The notes under the pieces are model-generated. The model was not told the origin of the DNA. It did no database searches and saw nothing but the letters and a program-made list of their open reading frames with translations. Source: Buchnera aphidicola (Schlechtendalia chinensis) (GTDB lineage: Bacteria; Pseudomonadota; Gammaproteobacteria; Enterobacterales; Enterobacteriaceae). From it: DNA of 64,000 nucleotides. Shown here piece by piece: positions 30,350 through 40,521 of this stretch. The translations under genes were made by a program, and so were the position numbers. The stretch covers positions 186,001-250,000 of the forward strand of contig NZ_CP011299.1 in assembly GCF_001648115.1 (NCBI RefSeq). Reading direction: 5' to 3'. How positions within the stretch are numbered: position 1 is the first letter of the stretch; each line of letters opens with the position of its first letter.

Positions 30350-33016
30350 ATGAAAACATTATTGTTTAATGACGTAGATCCTATTGAAACAGATGATTGG
30401 ATAAAAGGAATTGAATCAGTTATTCGAGAAGAAGGTGTTGAGCGAGCAAGTTTTATTGTTAATGCTATTGTTGAGAGATTAGGAAAAGAAAATGTAAAAA
30501 TTTTAAAAAATGAGATAATTAGTGATTATATCAATACTATATCTGATTTAGAAGAACCAACATATCCAGGAAATTTATTTTTAGAATATAAAATATATTC
30601 TGTAATAAGATGGAATGCAATAATGATTGTTCTTCGAGCTTCTAGAAAAGAATTAGATTTGGGTGGTCACTTGTCTTCTTTTCAATCAGCAGCTGCAATT
30701 TATGAAGTGTGCTTTAATCATTTTTTCCGTGCTCGAAATGAAAAATATGGCGGAGATTTAGTATATTTTCAAGGTCATGTTTCTCCAGGAATTTATTCTC
30801 GTGCATTTGTCGAAGGTCGAATTGACGAAGAGCAATTAGACAATTTTAGACAGGAAGTTAATGGAAATGGCCTTCCGTCTTATCCACATCCAAAATGTAT
30901 GCCTAACTTTTGGCAATTTCCTACGGTTTCTATGGGGCTTGGCCCGTTGTGTGCTATTTATCAAGCAAAGTTTTTAAAGTATTTACACAATAGAAATTTA
31001 AAAAATACATTTAATCGAAAAGTTTATGCTTTTTTAGGAGATGGAGAAATGGATGAGCCAGAATCTAAAGGAGCAATTTCTATAGCTGTTCGAGAACAGT
31101 TAGATAATTTAATTTTTGTTGTAAATTGTAATTTGCAACGATTAGATGGTCCAGTTATAGGAAATGGAAAGGTTATTAATGAATTAGAAAGTATTTTCAA
31201 AGGTTCTGGATGGGAGGTTATTAAAGTTATTTGGGGAAGTGAATGGGACGAGTTACTAAAAAAAGACTCTTCTGGGAAATTAATACAATTAATGAATGAA
31301 ACTTTAGACGGAGATTATCAAACTTTTAAATCTAAAAATGGTGCTTATGTAAGAAAACATTTTTTTGGAAAATACAAAGAAACTGTGAGTTTAGTAGAAG
31401 ACATGACAGATGAACAAATTTGGAGTTTAAATAGAGGAGGTCATGATTTTAAAAAAATTTATGCAGCTTTCAGAAAAGCAAATGCTATTTCAGGAAAACC
31501 AGTGATAATATTAATGCATACTGTAAAAGGTTATGGACTGGGAAATATTGCAGAAGGCAAAAATATTGCACATCAACTTAAAAAAATAGATGAAAGAGAT
31601 ATTCGTTATATTCGTGATAAATTTTGCATTTCAGTAGAAGATAAAGATCTCAGTTCTTTGCCTTATGTTAGTTTTAAAATTGATAGTGAAGAATATAAAT
31701 ATCTTCACAATAGGAGAAGAGAGTTAGGAGGATACATTCCGTATCGTTCTTCTCGATTTACCGAAAATTTAAAATTACCACAGTTAAGCGATTTTCAGAC
31801 TCTTTTAATTGAACAGAACAAAAAAATTTCTACTACTATAGCATTTGTACGTATTTTAAATATTATTTTGAGAAACCCTTTCATCAAAAAAAAAATAGTT
31901 CCTATCATTGCAGATGAAGCAAGGACGTTTGGAATGGAAGGATTATTTCGTCAAATAGGAATTTACAATGCAAATGGTCAAAAGTATACTCCTCAAGATC
32001 AAGAACAATTAGCTTATTATAAAGAAGATAAACAAGGTCAAATTTTGCAGGAAGGAATAAGCGAATTAGGTGCATTCTCTTCTTGGTTAGCAGCAGCAAC
32101 ATCTTATAGTACTAATAATTTTCCTATGATTCCATTCTATATTTATTATTCTATATTTGGATTTCAGAGAATAGGGGATATGTGTTGGGCAGCAGGTGAT
32201 CAACAAGCTCGGGGATTTCTAATAGGAGGCACTTCAGGAAGAACTACTTTAAATGGAGAAGGATTACAACATGGAGACGGTCATAGTCATATTCAAGCAT
32301 TAACTATACCTAATTGTATATCATATAATCCTGCATATTCATATGAACTTGCAGTAATTATTCATGATGGTTTACATAGAATGTATGGTAATTTGCAAGA
32401 GAATATTTATTATTATATTACTACACTTAATGAAAATTACAAAATGCCTGCTATGCCTGTAGGGTCCGAAGAAGGAATTCGAAAGGGAATTTATAAATTA
32501 AAAAGTTTAGGAAAAACTAAAATTAAAATTCAATTATTAGGATCGGGTTCTATTTTAAAATGTGTTTTCAAAGCTGCTTCAATATTGTTTAAGCAATATA
32601 ATGTCAGTTCGGATATTTATAGCGTAACATCTTTTACTGAATTAGCTAGAAATGGACAAGATTGCGAACGCTGGAACTTATTAAATCCAACAAATAAGAA
32701 CAAAAAGATTCCTTATATTACTAAGGTAATGAACAGTTTTCCTGCTATTGCCGTTACTGATTATATGAAACTTTTTGCGGAACAAGTGCGAGCTTATATA
32801 CCTGGAGTTAGTTATCATGTGTTAGGAACAGATGGTTTTGGACGTTCTGATAGTAGAAAAAATTTGCGTAGATATTTTGAAATTGACGAATTTTATATAG
32901 TTGTTGCTGCTTTAGTTGAGTTATCTAAATCTAATTATTTTGACAAAAATATTGTCAATGATGCTATTAATCGGTTTAACATTGATAAAACTAAAGTAAA
33001 TCCAAGACTAGAATAG
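30350..33016 (+). CDS. aceE: Pyruvate dehydrogenase E1 component
   Basis: AceE is the homodimeric, thiamine diphosphate-dependent E1 that decarboxylates pyruvate and acetylates the lipoyl group of AceF. The 888 residues match E. coli AceE (887) throughout. The ThDP-binding motif runs from GDGEMDEPES to VNCNLQRLDG, and active-site segments include SFQSAAAIYE, GGTSGRTTLNGEG and LGTDGFGRSD. It leads aceE-aceF-lpd, with aceF starting 8 bases after its stop behind an AGGAGG site. Confidence 0.97.
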   Translation: MKTLLFNDVDPIETDDWIKGIESVIREEGVERASFIVNAIVERLGKENVKILKNEIISDYINTISDLEEPTYPGNLFLEYKIYSVIRWNAIMIVLRASRKELDLGGHLSSFQSAAAIYEVCFNHFFRARNEKYGGDLVYFQGHVSPGIYSRAFVEGRIDEEQLDNFRQEVNGNGLPSYPHPKCMPNFWQFPTVSMGLGPLCAIYQAKFLKYLHNRNLKNTFNRKVYAFLGDGEMDEPESKGAISIAVREQLDNLIFVVNCNLQRLDGPVIGNGKVINELESIFKGSGWEVIKVIWGSEWDELLKKDSSGKLIQLMNETLDGDYQTFKSKNGAYVRKHFFGKYKETVSLVEDMTDEQIWSLNRGGHDFKKIYAAFRKANAISGKPVIILMHTVKGYGLGNIAEGKNIAHQLKKIDERDIRYIRDKFCISVEDKDLSSLPYVSFKIDSEEYKYLHNRRRELGGYIPYRSSRFTENLKLPQLSDFQTLLIEQNKKISTTIAFVRILNIILRNPFIKKKIVPIIADEARTFGMEGLFRQIGIYNANGQKYTPQDQEQLAYYKEDKQGQILQEGISELGAFSSWLAAATSYSTNNFPMIPFYIYYSIFGFQRIGDMCWAAGDQQARGFLIGGTSGRTTLNGEGLQHGDGHSHIQALTIPNCISYNPAYSYELAVIIHDGLHRMYGNLQENIYYYITTLNENYKMPAMPVGSEEGIRKGIYKLKSLGKTKIKIQLLGSGSILKCVFKAASILFKQYNVSSDIYSVTSFTELARNGQDCERWNLLNPTNKNKKIPYITKVMNSFPAIAVTDYMKLFAEQVRAYIPGVSYHVLGTDGFGRSDSRKNLRRYFEIDEFYIVVAALVELSKSNYFDKNIVNDAINRFNIDKTKVNPRLE

Positions 33017-33024
33017 GAGGTACA

Positions 33025-34281
33025 ATGGATATTGAGATTCGAATTCCCGATCTTGGAACAGATGTCTTAGAAGTAGTAGAAATATTAGTAAAAATAGGGG
33101 ATTTCGTAAAGAAAGATGACTCTTTAATTACTGTTGAAGGACAGAAGACGTCGTTAGAAGTTCCTTCAACACATTCTGGAATGATAAAATCTATTTTGGT
33201 TACAATAGGACAACAAGTAAAAACTGGTTCTTCTATTGTTATACTTGAAAAATATGAAAGAGACAATGAATTAAAAATAGATAATTCTTTTCATTTAAAA
33301 TCTTTAGATTCTGGATTGAAAGTTAGTAACTGTAATGAGATGTTTTTGAACAAAAATAGTAATAATTTGACAAGTTTAGTTCATGCAACTCCTACTATTC
33401 GCAGATTAGCTAGACAATTGAACATTAATTTAGGAAAAGTTAAAGGCAGTGGTAGAAAAGGTCGAATTGTTCAGGAAGATATTATATCATATGCAAATAA
33501 AATATTAAAAAGAGAGTCAGACAATGTCATTTCAGAAAATAAAACTAAAGATTGTGTTAATTTTTCTAACAAATTTGGAAAATTGTCTGAGTTGTATTTA
33601 ACAAAAGTTCAACAGACTTCCGGAAAACATTTGTCTAAAAGTTGGTCTATAATTCCTCATGTAACACAATTTGGAAGCTCGGATATTACGGAGTTAGAAA
33701 AGTTTCGTCAAAAATACAATTCTAAACTACATAGTGAAAACTTGAATTCCAAGTTAACTATTTTAATTTTTGCAATGAAAGTAGTAGCACAATCATTAAA
33801 AATTTTTCCTAAATTTAATAGTATTTTGTGTCCTGATACTAATAGTAGATTAATATTAAATCAAAGTATTAATATAGGTATTGCAATAGATACTGAAAAC
33901 GGGCTATTAGTACCTGTTATTAATGATGTTGATAAAAAAAATTTATCCACGTTGTCTACTGAATTAAGTTTATTATCGAAAAAAGCAAAATTAGGAAAAT
34001 TAACTTTAGCTAATACAGTTGGTGGGGGTTTTACAATTTCAAATTTAGGTGGAATTGGTGGAGCACAGTTTACGCCTATTATAAATTGTCCAGAAGTAGC
34101 AATTCTTGGAATGTCTAAGGCTTTAATACAACCGTTTTGGGATGGTAAAGAATTTAAACCACGTTTGATATTACCATTATCTTTATCATATGACCATCGT
34201 GTTGTAGATGGAGTAGAAGCTGTGCGATTTATTAATTTTATTAGTACAGTTTTGTCAGATATTAGGTTGTTGATAATTTAA
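33025..34281 (+). CDS. aceF: Dihydrolipoyl acetyltransferase (PDH E2), single lipoyl domain
   Basis: AceF is the core of pyruvate dehydrogenase, moving the acetyl group from E1 to CoA. It has one N-terminal lipoyl domain (lipoyl Lys41 in VEGQKTSLEVPS), a peripheral-subunit-binding domain (TPTIRRLARQLNINL to GRIVQEDI) and the catalytic domain ending in YDHRVVDGVEA with its His and Asp. E. coli AceF has three lipoyl domains and 630 residues; here there are 418. A strong AGGAGG site precedes the ATG. Confidence 0.96.
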   Translation: MDIEIRIPDLGTDVLEVVEILVKIGDFVKKDDSLITVEGQKTSLEVPSTHSGMIKSILVTIGQQVKTGSSIVILEKYERDNELKIDNSFHLKSLDSGLKVSNCNEMFLNKNSNNLTSLVHATPTIRRLARQLNINLGKVKGSGRKGRIVQEDIISYANKILKRESDNVISENKTKDCVNFSNKFGKLSELYLTKVQQTSGKHLSKSWSIIPHVTQFGSSDITELEKFRQKYNSKLHSENLNSKLTILIFAMKVVAQSLKIFPKFNSILCPDTNSRLILNQSINIGIAIDTENGLLVPVINDVDKKNLSTLSTELSLLSKKAKLGKLTLANTVGGGFTISNLGGIGGAQFTPIINCPEVAILGMSKALIQPFWDGKEFKPRLILPLSLSYDHRVVDGVEAVRFINFISTVLSDIRLLII

Positions 34282-34418
34282 CCATTTTGTGCACTTTTTA
34301 GAAATATAAATTTGTTTGTTAGTTTAAGTGATCGTCTTATTCTAATAGGTAATTGAGTAATTTTTAAATGTTTCAAATTGTTTTTAATGTTTATAAGTTT
34401 TTCAAAATGGATAAAAAT

Positions 34419-35837
34419 ATGACATATAAAAAAATGCAAACTCAAGTGGTAGTAATTGGATCTGGTCCTGCAGGGTACTCTTCTGCATTTCGATGTGCAG
34501 ATTTAGGTTTAAGTACTGTTTTAGTAGAGAGATATGAAAATTTAGGTGGAGTTTGTCTCAACGTTGGTTGTATTCCTTCTAAATCTTTGTTACATATTTC
34601 TAAAGTTGTGAAAGATGCTAAAAGTTTATCTGATACAGGCGTTCAATTTTTAGAGCCTATAGTTAATTTGGAAAAGGTTCGTGAGTGGAAGAATAAGATT
34701 ATTAATAATTTGAATATTGGTATAAAAAGTATGGCAGAAAAACGTAATATAAAAATTATCGTTGGAACTGCTAAATTTTTAAGTGTTAACAGTATTTTTG
34801 TAGAAGGGAATAAGGAAAGTGTTATTTTGGATTTTGAAAATATAGTTTTAGCTGTGGGTTCTTCTCCTAAACGTTTATCATATGTTCCATCTAATGATCC
34901 TAGAGTTTGGGATTCTACTTCTGCATTATCTATTTCAAATATACCAGAGAAATTATTAGTTATTGGTTCTGGAATAATTGGTTTAGAAATGGCTACTTTT
35001 TATAGTTCCTTTGGAGCAAAAGTAGACGTTTTAGATAATTCTATGTATTTGCTACCTCATTTAGATAGAGATATTGTTGATTCTTTTTATAAGATCGCAA
35101 GTAAAAGTTTTAATATTTTTTTAAATTCTGAAATAAGTAAAATTGAATCAAATAAAGTAGGTTTTTTAGTATCAAAAATTGTTAATCAAAATATCAAAGA
35201 AGTTAAGTTATACAATGCTATTTTAGTATCAGTAGGAAGAGTTCCTAATTTAGATTCTTTAGAAATAGAAAAAGTAGGATTAAACGTTAATAGTCACGGA
35301 TTTCTTGAAGTAGATGATCAATTGCGTACGGGAATACCAAATATATATGCAATTGGTGATATAACAGGTCAACCTATGTTGGCACATAAAGGAATTCATC
35401 AAGGTCGTATAGCTGCTGAAATAATTTCTGGAAAAAATCATTATTTTAATCCTTATGCGATTCCGTGTATATTATACACTGATCCGGAAGTTGCTTGGAT
35501 AGGAATTACAGAGCAAGAAGCTATTAAGAAAGATATTAAATATGAAAGTGCAGTTTTTCCTTGGAATGCTTTGGGAAAAGCAATTTCTTCTAACTGTTCT
35601 AATGGAATGACTAAATTAATTTTTGATTCAAATACAAAAAAAATTATAGGTGGTTCTGTAATAGGAAGTAATGCCGGTGAATTATTAGGAGAAATTGGAT
35701 TAGCAATTGAAATGGGATGTGATGCAGAAGACATTGAATTAACTATACATGCACACCCCACTTTATATGAATCTATAGGTTTATCAGCGCAAATTTTCCA
35801 GGGTACTGTTACTGATTTAATAAATTCAAAAAAGTAG
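34419..35837 (+). CDS. lpd: Dihydrolipoamide dehydrogenase (E3)
   Basis: Lpd reoxidises the lipoyl groups of the 2-oxoacid dehydrogenase complexes, passing electrons via FAD to NAD+. Visible are GSGPAGYSSAFRCADLGL (FAD), the redox disulfide in GGVCLNVGCIPSK, the NAD fold GSGIIGLEMA, and the C-terminal HAHPTLYESIG active-site His-Glu. I place the start at MTYKKMQTQVV (472 residues, E. coli 474). ATG codons at 34368, 34407 and 34434 are also in frame, and none has a clear ribosome-binding site. Confidence 0.93.
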   Translation: MTYKKMQTQVVVIGSGPAGYSSAFRCADLGLSTVLVERYENLGGVCLNVGCIPSKSLLHISKVVKDAKSLSDTGVQFLEPIVNLEKVREWKNKIINNLNIGIKSMAEKRNIKIIVGTAKFLSVNSIFVEGNKESVILDFENIVLAVGSSPKRLSYVPSNDPRVWDSTSALSISNIPEKLLVIGSGIIGLEMATFYSSFGAKVDVLDNSMYLLPHLDRDIVDSFYKIASKSFNIFLNSEISKIESNKVGFLVSKIVNQNIKEVKLYNAILVSVGRVPNLDSLEIEKVGLNVNSHGFLEVDDQLRTGIPNIYAIGDITGQPMLAHKGIHQGRIAAEIISGKNHYFNPYAIPCILYTDPEVAWIGITEQEAIKKDIKYESAVFPWNALGKAISSNCSNGMTKLIFDSNTKKIIGGSVIGSNAGELLGEIGLAIEMGCDAEDIELTIHAHPTLYESIGLSAQIFQGTVTDLINSKK

Positions 35838-36113
35838 TATTTATTTTAAATAGTGATAACATTTTTTAAAAATTATATAAATGATGTTTTTTAATTTTTA
35901 AATTAACTAATATGTAAATATTTGATATTTCATTAGCAATTTTAAAGTAGATTACTTTAAATATTATTTGAGTACTTTTTTTTTAGTCGTTTCTATGTAT
36001 GATTGAAGTTTTAAAAAAAAATGTTATAACATATTATGTTGAGTTTTTCAGTGTATGGAACGTAAATTTGTTTTAATGATACTATGATAAACTTCTTAAA
36101 ATAATTACATATT

Positions 36114-36833
36114 TCAAATTTTGAATTTATTTTCATAGATTTTTAAAAGATTTTTGAGAACTTTAGAATATTTTTTTGAAGCTGAATGTATGTTTTCTTT
36201 AAAATTTTTTGAAGCATGTCTGTCTGAATTGTCAGATATAACTTTGATAATTAAAAAAGGTTTTTTGAATTGGTAGCATACTTGAGCAATTGCTGTTGAT
36301 TCCATATCTACAGCAATTGCTTTTGGAAAATATTTTTTTAGGTTTTGATGAAATGTTTTTTTATTAATAAATGTATCTCCACTTATTATAAGATTTTTTT
36401 TGTAACTCAGCGAAAACTTTAAAATACATGTTTCAGCTAATTTTAACATTTTTTTATCTGTTAAAAATGATTGAGGTAAATTTTGCATTTTCCCTAGATT
36501 GTATCCAAAAGCAGTTAAATCAACGTCGTAATAACATGTGCTATTAGGAAGTATTATATGTCCAGGTTTGAGATCTTCTTGTAAACTTCCTGCTGTTCCA
36601 ACATTAATTATTAAATCTATTTTATAGACACTTAATAGAATAGTGCAAGACATACTAGATGCAACTTTTCCAACATTTGATTTTACTAATATGATGTTTA
36701 TGTTATTTAATTTTCCTATATAGAATTTTTTTCCAAAAATTATTTCTTTTTTATGAAATTGAATTTTTTTATGAAGAATAGCGATTTCTTGATTTAGTGC
36801 ACCAATAATTCCAAATGTAATATTTTTTTTCAT
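36114..36833 (-). CDS. mtnN: 5'-methylthioadenosine/S-adenosylhomocysteine nucleosidase
   Basis: MtnN (Pfs) hydrolyses methylthioadenosine and S-adenosylhomocysteine, clearing by-products of SAM chemistry. The 239 residues match E. coli (232): GALNQEI with the catalytic Glu, VGTAGSL, the ribose-binding DMESTAIAQVC, and VISDNSD with the catalytic Asp. It is 40 bases downstream of erpA on the same strand. In E. coli speD and speE lie near this position downstream of lpd; neither is present here. Confidence 0.94.
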   Translation of the reverse strand: MKKNITFGIIGALNQEIAILHKKIQFHKKEIIFGKKFYIGKLNNINIILVKSNVGKVASSMSCTILLSVYKIDLIINVGTAGSLQEDLKPGHIILPNSTCYYDVDLTAFGYNLGKMQNLPQSFLTDKKMLKLAETCILKFSLSYKKNLIISGDTFINKKTFHQNLKKYFPKAIAVDMESTAIAQVCYQFKKPFLIIKVISDNSDRHASKNFKENIHSASKKYSKVLKNLLKIYENKFKI

Positions 36834-36872
36834 ATTTTATTTATAAAAAGATTTTTTATACAGTTTTAATTT

Positions 36873-37205
36873 TTAAACACTAAATGAAGCTCCACAACTA
36901 CAAGTAGTTTTTGCTTTTGGATTAAATATAACAAATTTTGAACCCTTTAAATTTTCTTGGTAATCTATTTTACCTCCTGTTAAATATTGAAAACTAATAG
37001 GGTCAACAATAATAGAGACCCCTAATTTAGTTATAATTATATCGTCAATATTCTCTTTTTTATCAAATATAAAATTATATTGAAATCCACTGCATCCACC
37101 TCCTGTAATATAAATTCTTAATTTAAAATTGCACATTGTGTTCTTAGTAATAGAATTAATTTTTTCAATGGCTGCATTAGAAAGAGATAGTTCAAATTGT
37201 TTCAT
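36873..37205 (-). CDS. erpA: Iron-sulfur cluster insertion protein ErpA
   Basis: ErpA is an A-type carrier that delivers Fe-S clusters, in E. coli notably to isoprenoid enzymes IspG and IspH. The 110 residues contain the three conserved cysteines: Cys38 in GGGCSGFQY, and Cys102 and Cys104 in TTCSCGASF. The N-terminus [11 protein letters not shown] aligns with E. coli ErpA (114). It follows ftsZ by 98 bases. lpxC, which follows ftsZ in E. coli, is absent, as expected for a symbiont without LPS synthesis. Confidence 0.93.
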   Translation of the reverse strand: MKQFELSLSNAAIEKINSITKNTMCNFKLRIYITGGGCSGFQYNFIFDKKENIDDIIITKLGVSIIVDPISFQYLTGGKIDYQENLKGSKFVIFNPKAKTTCSCGASFSV

Positions 37206-37303
37206 TTTGAATATTTCCTGTTTAATATTAATACATCTATGTTAAAAGCTTAATTTTATGAGAATAAATAGATAAAATTCTAAAATTTAATAATGTGCAA
37301 ATT

Positions 37304-38464
37304 TTATTTTGATTTTTTTCTTAAAAATGCTGGAATATCTAAATAATTAGTGCTATTTTCTTTTAACAATAGTTTTTTTTTGATTTTTTCATTTTCATTG
37401 TGTGTCATACTTTCTGATTTATGTAAAATAACGTTATTGTTTTTTGTAAAGTTAAATGGGATTTTGTTAAATTTCGTATTTTCCCAATGTTGTAATTTTT
37501 CTGATTTTTTATTTATTTCAATTCCTGTCGCTACTACTGTTACGCGAAGAGTATCATTCATTTCGATGTCTAATGAAGTTCCGATTACTACGGTAGCATT
37601 ATCTGAAGAAAAAGATCGAATGATGTTTCCTACAGTTTCGAATTCGTCAAGTTTCATGTTAAATCCAGATGTAATGTTTACTAAAATTCCTTGTGCTCCA
37701 GATAAGTTGACGTCTTCTAGCAAGGGACTAGAAATAGAAATTTCTGTTGCTTCTTTAGCTCTATTTTCTCCAGAAGAAATTCCAGTTCCCATCATAGCAT
37801 ATCCCATTTCAGACATTACAGTGCGTATATCAGCAAAGTCTACGTTTATTAACCCAGGTTTAGTGATAAGATCGGCTATTCCCTGGACAGCTCCTTTTAA
37901 TATATTATTGGCTGAACTAAAAGCATCTAACAGTGAAATACCTTTACTCAATACTTGTAATAATTTATCATTAGGAATTATGATTAAAGAATCAACATGC
38001 TTTGACAATTCTGTAATTCCCTGATTAGCATAAACCATTCTTTTTTTTCCTTCGAAATTAAACGGTTTTGTTACTACAGCTACTGTTAAGATTCCTAAAT
38101 CTTTTGTTATTTCTGCAATAACTGGTGCTGCGCCTGTTCCAGTTCCACCCCCCATTCCAGATGCTATAAAAACCATGTCTGCACCATCTAATACTAGTTT
38201 TAAATTTTCTTTGTCTTCTTCAGCAGCGTTTTTTCCAATTTTAGGATTAGCTCCAGCTCCTAATCCTTTTGTTATGTTATTCCCAATTTGTATAGTTTTT
38301 CCAACTTCTATTTTTCTCAAAGCTTGTACATCTGTATTGACGGCTAAAAATTCTACACCTTCAATGTGTTCTTTCACCATATGTTCAACTGCATTTCCTC
38401 CACCTCCTCCTACGCCGATTACTTTAATTATTGCATCATTATTTTTTATTGCAGGTTCGAACAT
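37304..38464 (-). CDS. ftsZ: Cell division protein FtsZ
   Basis: FtsZ is the tubulin-like GTPase that forms the division ring. The 386 residues (E. coli 383) show [13 protein letters not shown], the tubulin signature [10 protein letters not shown], the T7 loop [11 protein letters not shown] and the C-terminal partner-binding peptide [11 protein letters not shown]. The linker before this peptide is Lys- and Asn-rich. It is the last gene of the leftward division cluster, 28 bases after ftsA. A long open frame on the opposite strand is only a shadow. Confidence 0.97.
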   Translation of the reverse strand: MFEPAIKNNDAIIKVIGVGGGGGNAVEHMVKEHIEGVEFLAVNTDVQALRKIEVGKTIQIGNNITKGLGAGANPKIGKNAAEEDKENLKLVLDGADMVFIASGMGGGTGTGAAPVIAEITKDLGILTVAVVTKPFNFEGKKRMVYANQGITELSKHVDSLIIIPNDKLLQVLSKGISLLDAFSSANNILKGAVQGIADLITKPGLINVDFADIRTVMSEMGYAMMGTGISSGENRAKEATEISISSPLLEDVNLSGAQGILVNITSGFNMKLDEFETVGNIIRSFSSDNATVVIGTSLDIEMNDTLRVTVVATGIEINKKSEKLQHWENTKFNKIPFNFTKNNNVILHKSESMTHNENEKIKKKLLLKENSTNYLDIPAFLRKKSK

Positions 38465-38492
38465 AAATTGATATCCATTATTTTATTAGAAA

Positions 38493-39752
38493 TTATAGTT
38501 CATTTTTTATCCAACTATGAATATATTGTAACCATTTTGTAAATATATTTTTAGATCGATTATTTTTTTGGTAATTTTCATAATATTCTTTTCCATAAAT
38601 TAATAGTCCTACTACTGTAGAATAGTTAGGTTCTTCAATGTTATTTGATAAGTTACCAATTTTTTTTGGTTTTCCTATTCTTATAGGCATATTAAAAATT
38701 TTTTTTGCACTTTTTTCAAATAGTTTTATTTTTGATGCTCCTCCTGTGAATACTATTCCTGCTCCAAGTTTATAATAATTATTAGATTTTTTAAGATTTT
38801 TTTGAACATTTAATATTTTTTCATTTATTAAATTTAGTAATTCAGTATATCTCGATTCAATTACTTCTATTAGTTCGTTTTGTCGAATGGTTCGAATTGG
38901 TTCGTTATTGATATTAGATATTTCGATATTTTTATATTCTTTTTTATTTATATACGTTGTTGCAGATCCGTATTGAATTTTTATCATTTCAGCTTGTAAA
39001 AATGGGATGTTGAATATGTAGGATATATCATTAGTTACAGAATTTCCAGCGTATGGAATAACACAGCTATGTTGGATTATACCATTTGTATGTATAGTAA
39101 TGTCTATTGTTCCACTACCGATGTCTGCCATACACACTCCCATTTGACATTCGTCTTTTGTTAGTATTGCTTTACTAGAAGCTAGTCCTGAGAAAATAAC
39201 ACGATTTATTTTTAAATTGCATGTTTCTATTGCTTTAATTATATTCTTTTCTATTTCTGAAAAACATGTTATTAGATGAACTTTTGCTTTTATTCTTTTC
39301 CCAGATAATCCAATTGGGTTTTTTATACCTATCCATTTATCGATGGAGTATTCTTGTGGAATAATATGAATAATGTGATGTTCATTTTTAATTTTTACAC
39401 ATTTTGCAGTGTGTATAACATTATTTATATCTTCTTTTGTTACTTCATTTTCTAATATAGGTACCATTCCTACTTCATTTTGGCAATTTATATTTTGGTT
39501 AGACGTTGACAGATATACAGAATATATTTTACAGTCTGCCATATTTTCAGCTTGATTTATTGATTTTTTAATACATTTTATAATTGATTTTAAATCGTTT
39601 ATTACACCTTTATTGATCCCAATAGAAGGACAAATTCCTACTCCAATAATATTAATTGTGTCATCTACTGATATTTCTCCTATCAACGTCACTACTTTAG
39701 TTGTTCCAATTTCTAATCCAACTATTAAACTTCTTTCTTTTTCTTTAATCAT
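38493..39752 (-). CDS. ftsA: Cell division protein FtsA
   Basis: FtsA is an actin-like ATPase tethering FtsZ to the membrane. The 419 residues (E. coli 420) contain LIVGLEIGTTKVVTLIGE (phosphate 1), ADIGSGTIDITIH (phosphate 2) and VFTGGASKIK (adenosine loop). The C-terminus KWLQYIHSWIKNEL keeps the amphipathic membrane-targeting helix. It lies 20 bases after ftsQ and 28 before ftsZ in the cluster order of E. coli. Confidence 0.96.
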   Translation of the reverse strand: MIKEKERSLIVGLEIGTTKVVTLIGEISVDDTINIIGVGICPSIGINKGVINDLKSIIKCIKKSINQAENMADCKIYSVYLSTSNQNINCQNEVGMVPILENEVTKEDINNVIHTAKCVKIKNEHHIIHIIPQEYSIDKWIGIKNPIGLSGKRIKAKVHLITCFSEIEKNIIKAIETCNLKINRVIFSGLASSKAILTKDECQMGVCMADIGSGTIDITIHTNGIIQHSCVIPYAGNSVTNDISYIFNIPFLQAEMIKIQYGSATTYINKKEYKNIEISNINNEPIRTIRQNELIEVIESRYTELLNLINEKILNVQKNLKKSNNYYKLGAGIVFTGGASKIKLFEKSAKKIFNMPIRIGKPKKIGNLSNNIEEPNYSTVVGLLIYGKEYYENYQKNNRSKNIFTKWLQYIHSWIKNEL

Positions 39753-39772
39753 AGCTTTTTAGCCTATAGCTG

Positions 39773-40504
39773 TTATTTCCATCCTATTGCTATTCCTAAT
39801 TTGTATCTGAGATCAATATATTTTATTTTTTTCTTTTTAACGTTTTCTTCACATTTTAAAATTTTCCAGATGTGCATTAATTTTTTTAAACGTGATATGT
39901 TATTTATTGAACCTAGAGCTATTTTAAGATTTTCATTAATGATGAGTTCCCATGAGTTATGTAATGTTACTATAATTGATTTCAAAGAAATATTATTTTC
40001 TGTTAATATATTTCTGATTATGATATAGTTATTTAATATTTTCGTTTGACTATCTTTCGGTCCATAAAAATGTGGAATATTTTTAATGTCTATTTTTTTA
40101 GGAATATCATACATCGTTCCTAATTTATCTAATACATATTTATCATTCCAATATGCTATTGGAATGATGTTTATAATATATATTATTAATGTGTTAGGCC
40201 ATTTCCTTCTTACTATAACTTTTTTTACAAACGGTAAATTTTTCAATTTATTTTGTATAAAAGTATCATATTTAGACAAAAAATCGTTTGGTTTTTGAAG
40301 AGATAAAATGAATTTTATAATTTCTTTTTTGTTTAGATAACCAAATTGTCCTGAAATTATTAGATTAGAAAAATTTTTTTTTGAAAGTTGTTTTGACATT
40401 TTCAGGAGTGCAATACTATTAATTGTTATAAATAATAATATAAACATTAACGTTATATGTTTTAATAATATTAATATGTATTTTTTATTGATTGGACATT
40501 TCAT
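39773..40504 (-). CDS. ftsQ: Cell division protein FtsQ
   Basis: FtsQ is a bitopic membrane protein linking FtsA/FtsK to FtsLB and FtsWI. The 243 residues (E. coli 276) start with a short cytoplasmic tail, a membrane helix around 10-32 (LLKHITLMFILLFITINS), a POTRA domain (FSNLIISGQFGYLNKKEI) and the beta domain with LPFVKKVIVRRKWPNTLIIYI. The C-terminal tail is shorter than in E. coli. It lies between ddlB and ftsA. Confidence 0.92.
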   Translation of the reverse strand: MKCPINKKYILILLKHITLMFILLFITINSIALLKMSKQLSKKNFSNLIISGQFGYLNKKEIIKFILSLQKPNDFLSKYDTFIQNKLKNLPFVKKVIVRRKWPNTLIIYIINIIPIAYWNDKYVLDKLGTMYDIPKKIDIKNIPHFYGPKDSQTKILNNYIIIRNILTENNISLKSIIVTLHNSWELIINENLKIALGSINNISRLKKLMHIWKILKCEENVKKKKIKYIDLRYKLGIAIGWK

Positions 40505-40521
40505 TTTTATTTTTTATTATT

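Noticed and set aside
36040-36090. Palindrome TGTTATAACA as an operator near mtnN
   Set aside because: Ten-base AT palindromes are common by chance at this composition, and it lies in a convergent gap rather than a promoter.
37350-38024. A 224-codon open frame on the plus strand opposite ftsZ
   Set aside because: It lies wholly antisense to a highly conserved gene, its translation resembles nothing I recognise, and it has no ribosome-binding site. It is a shadow frame.
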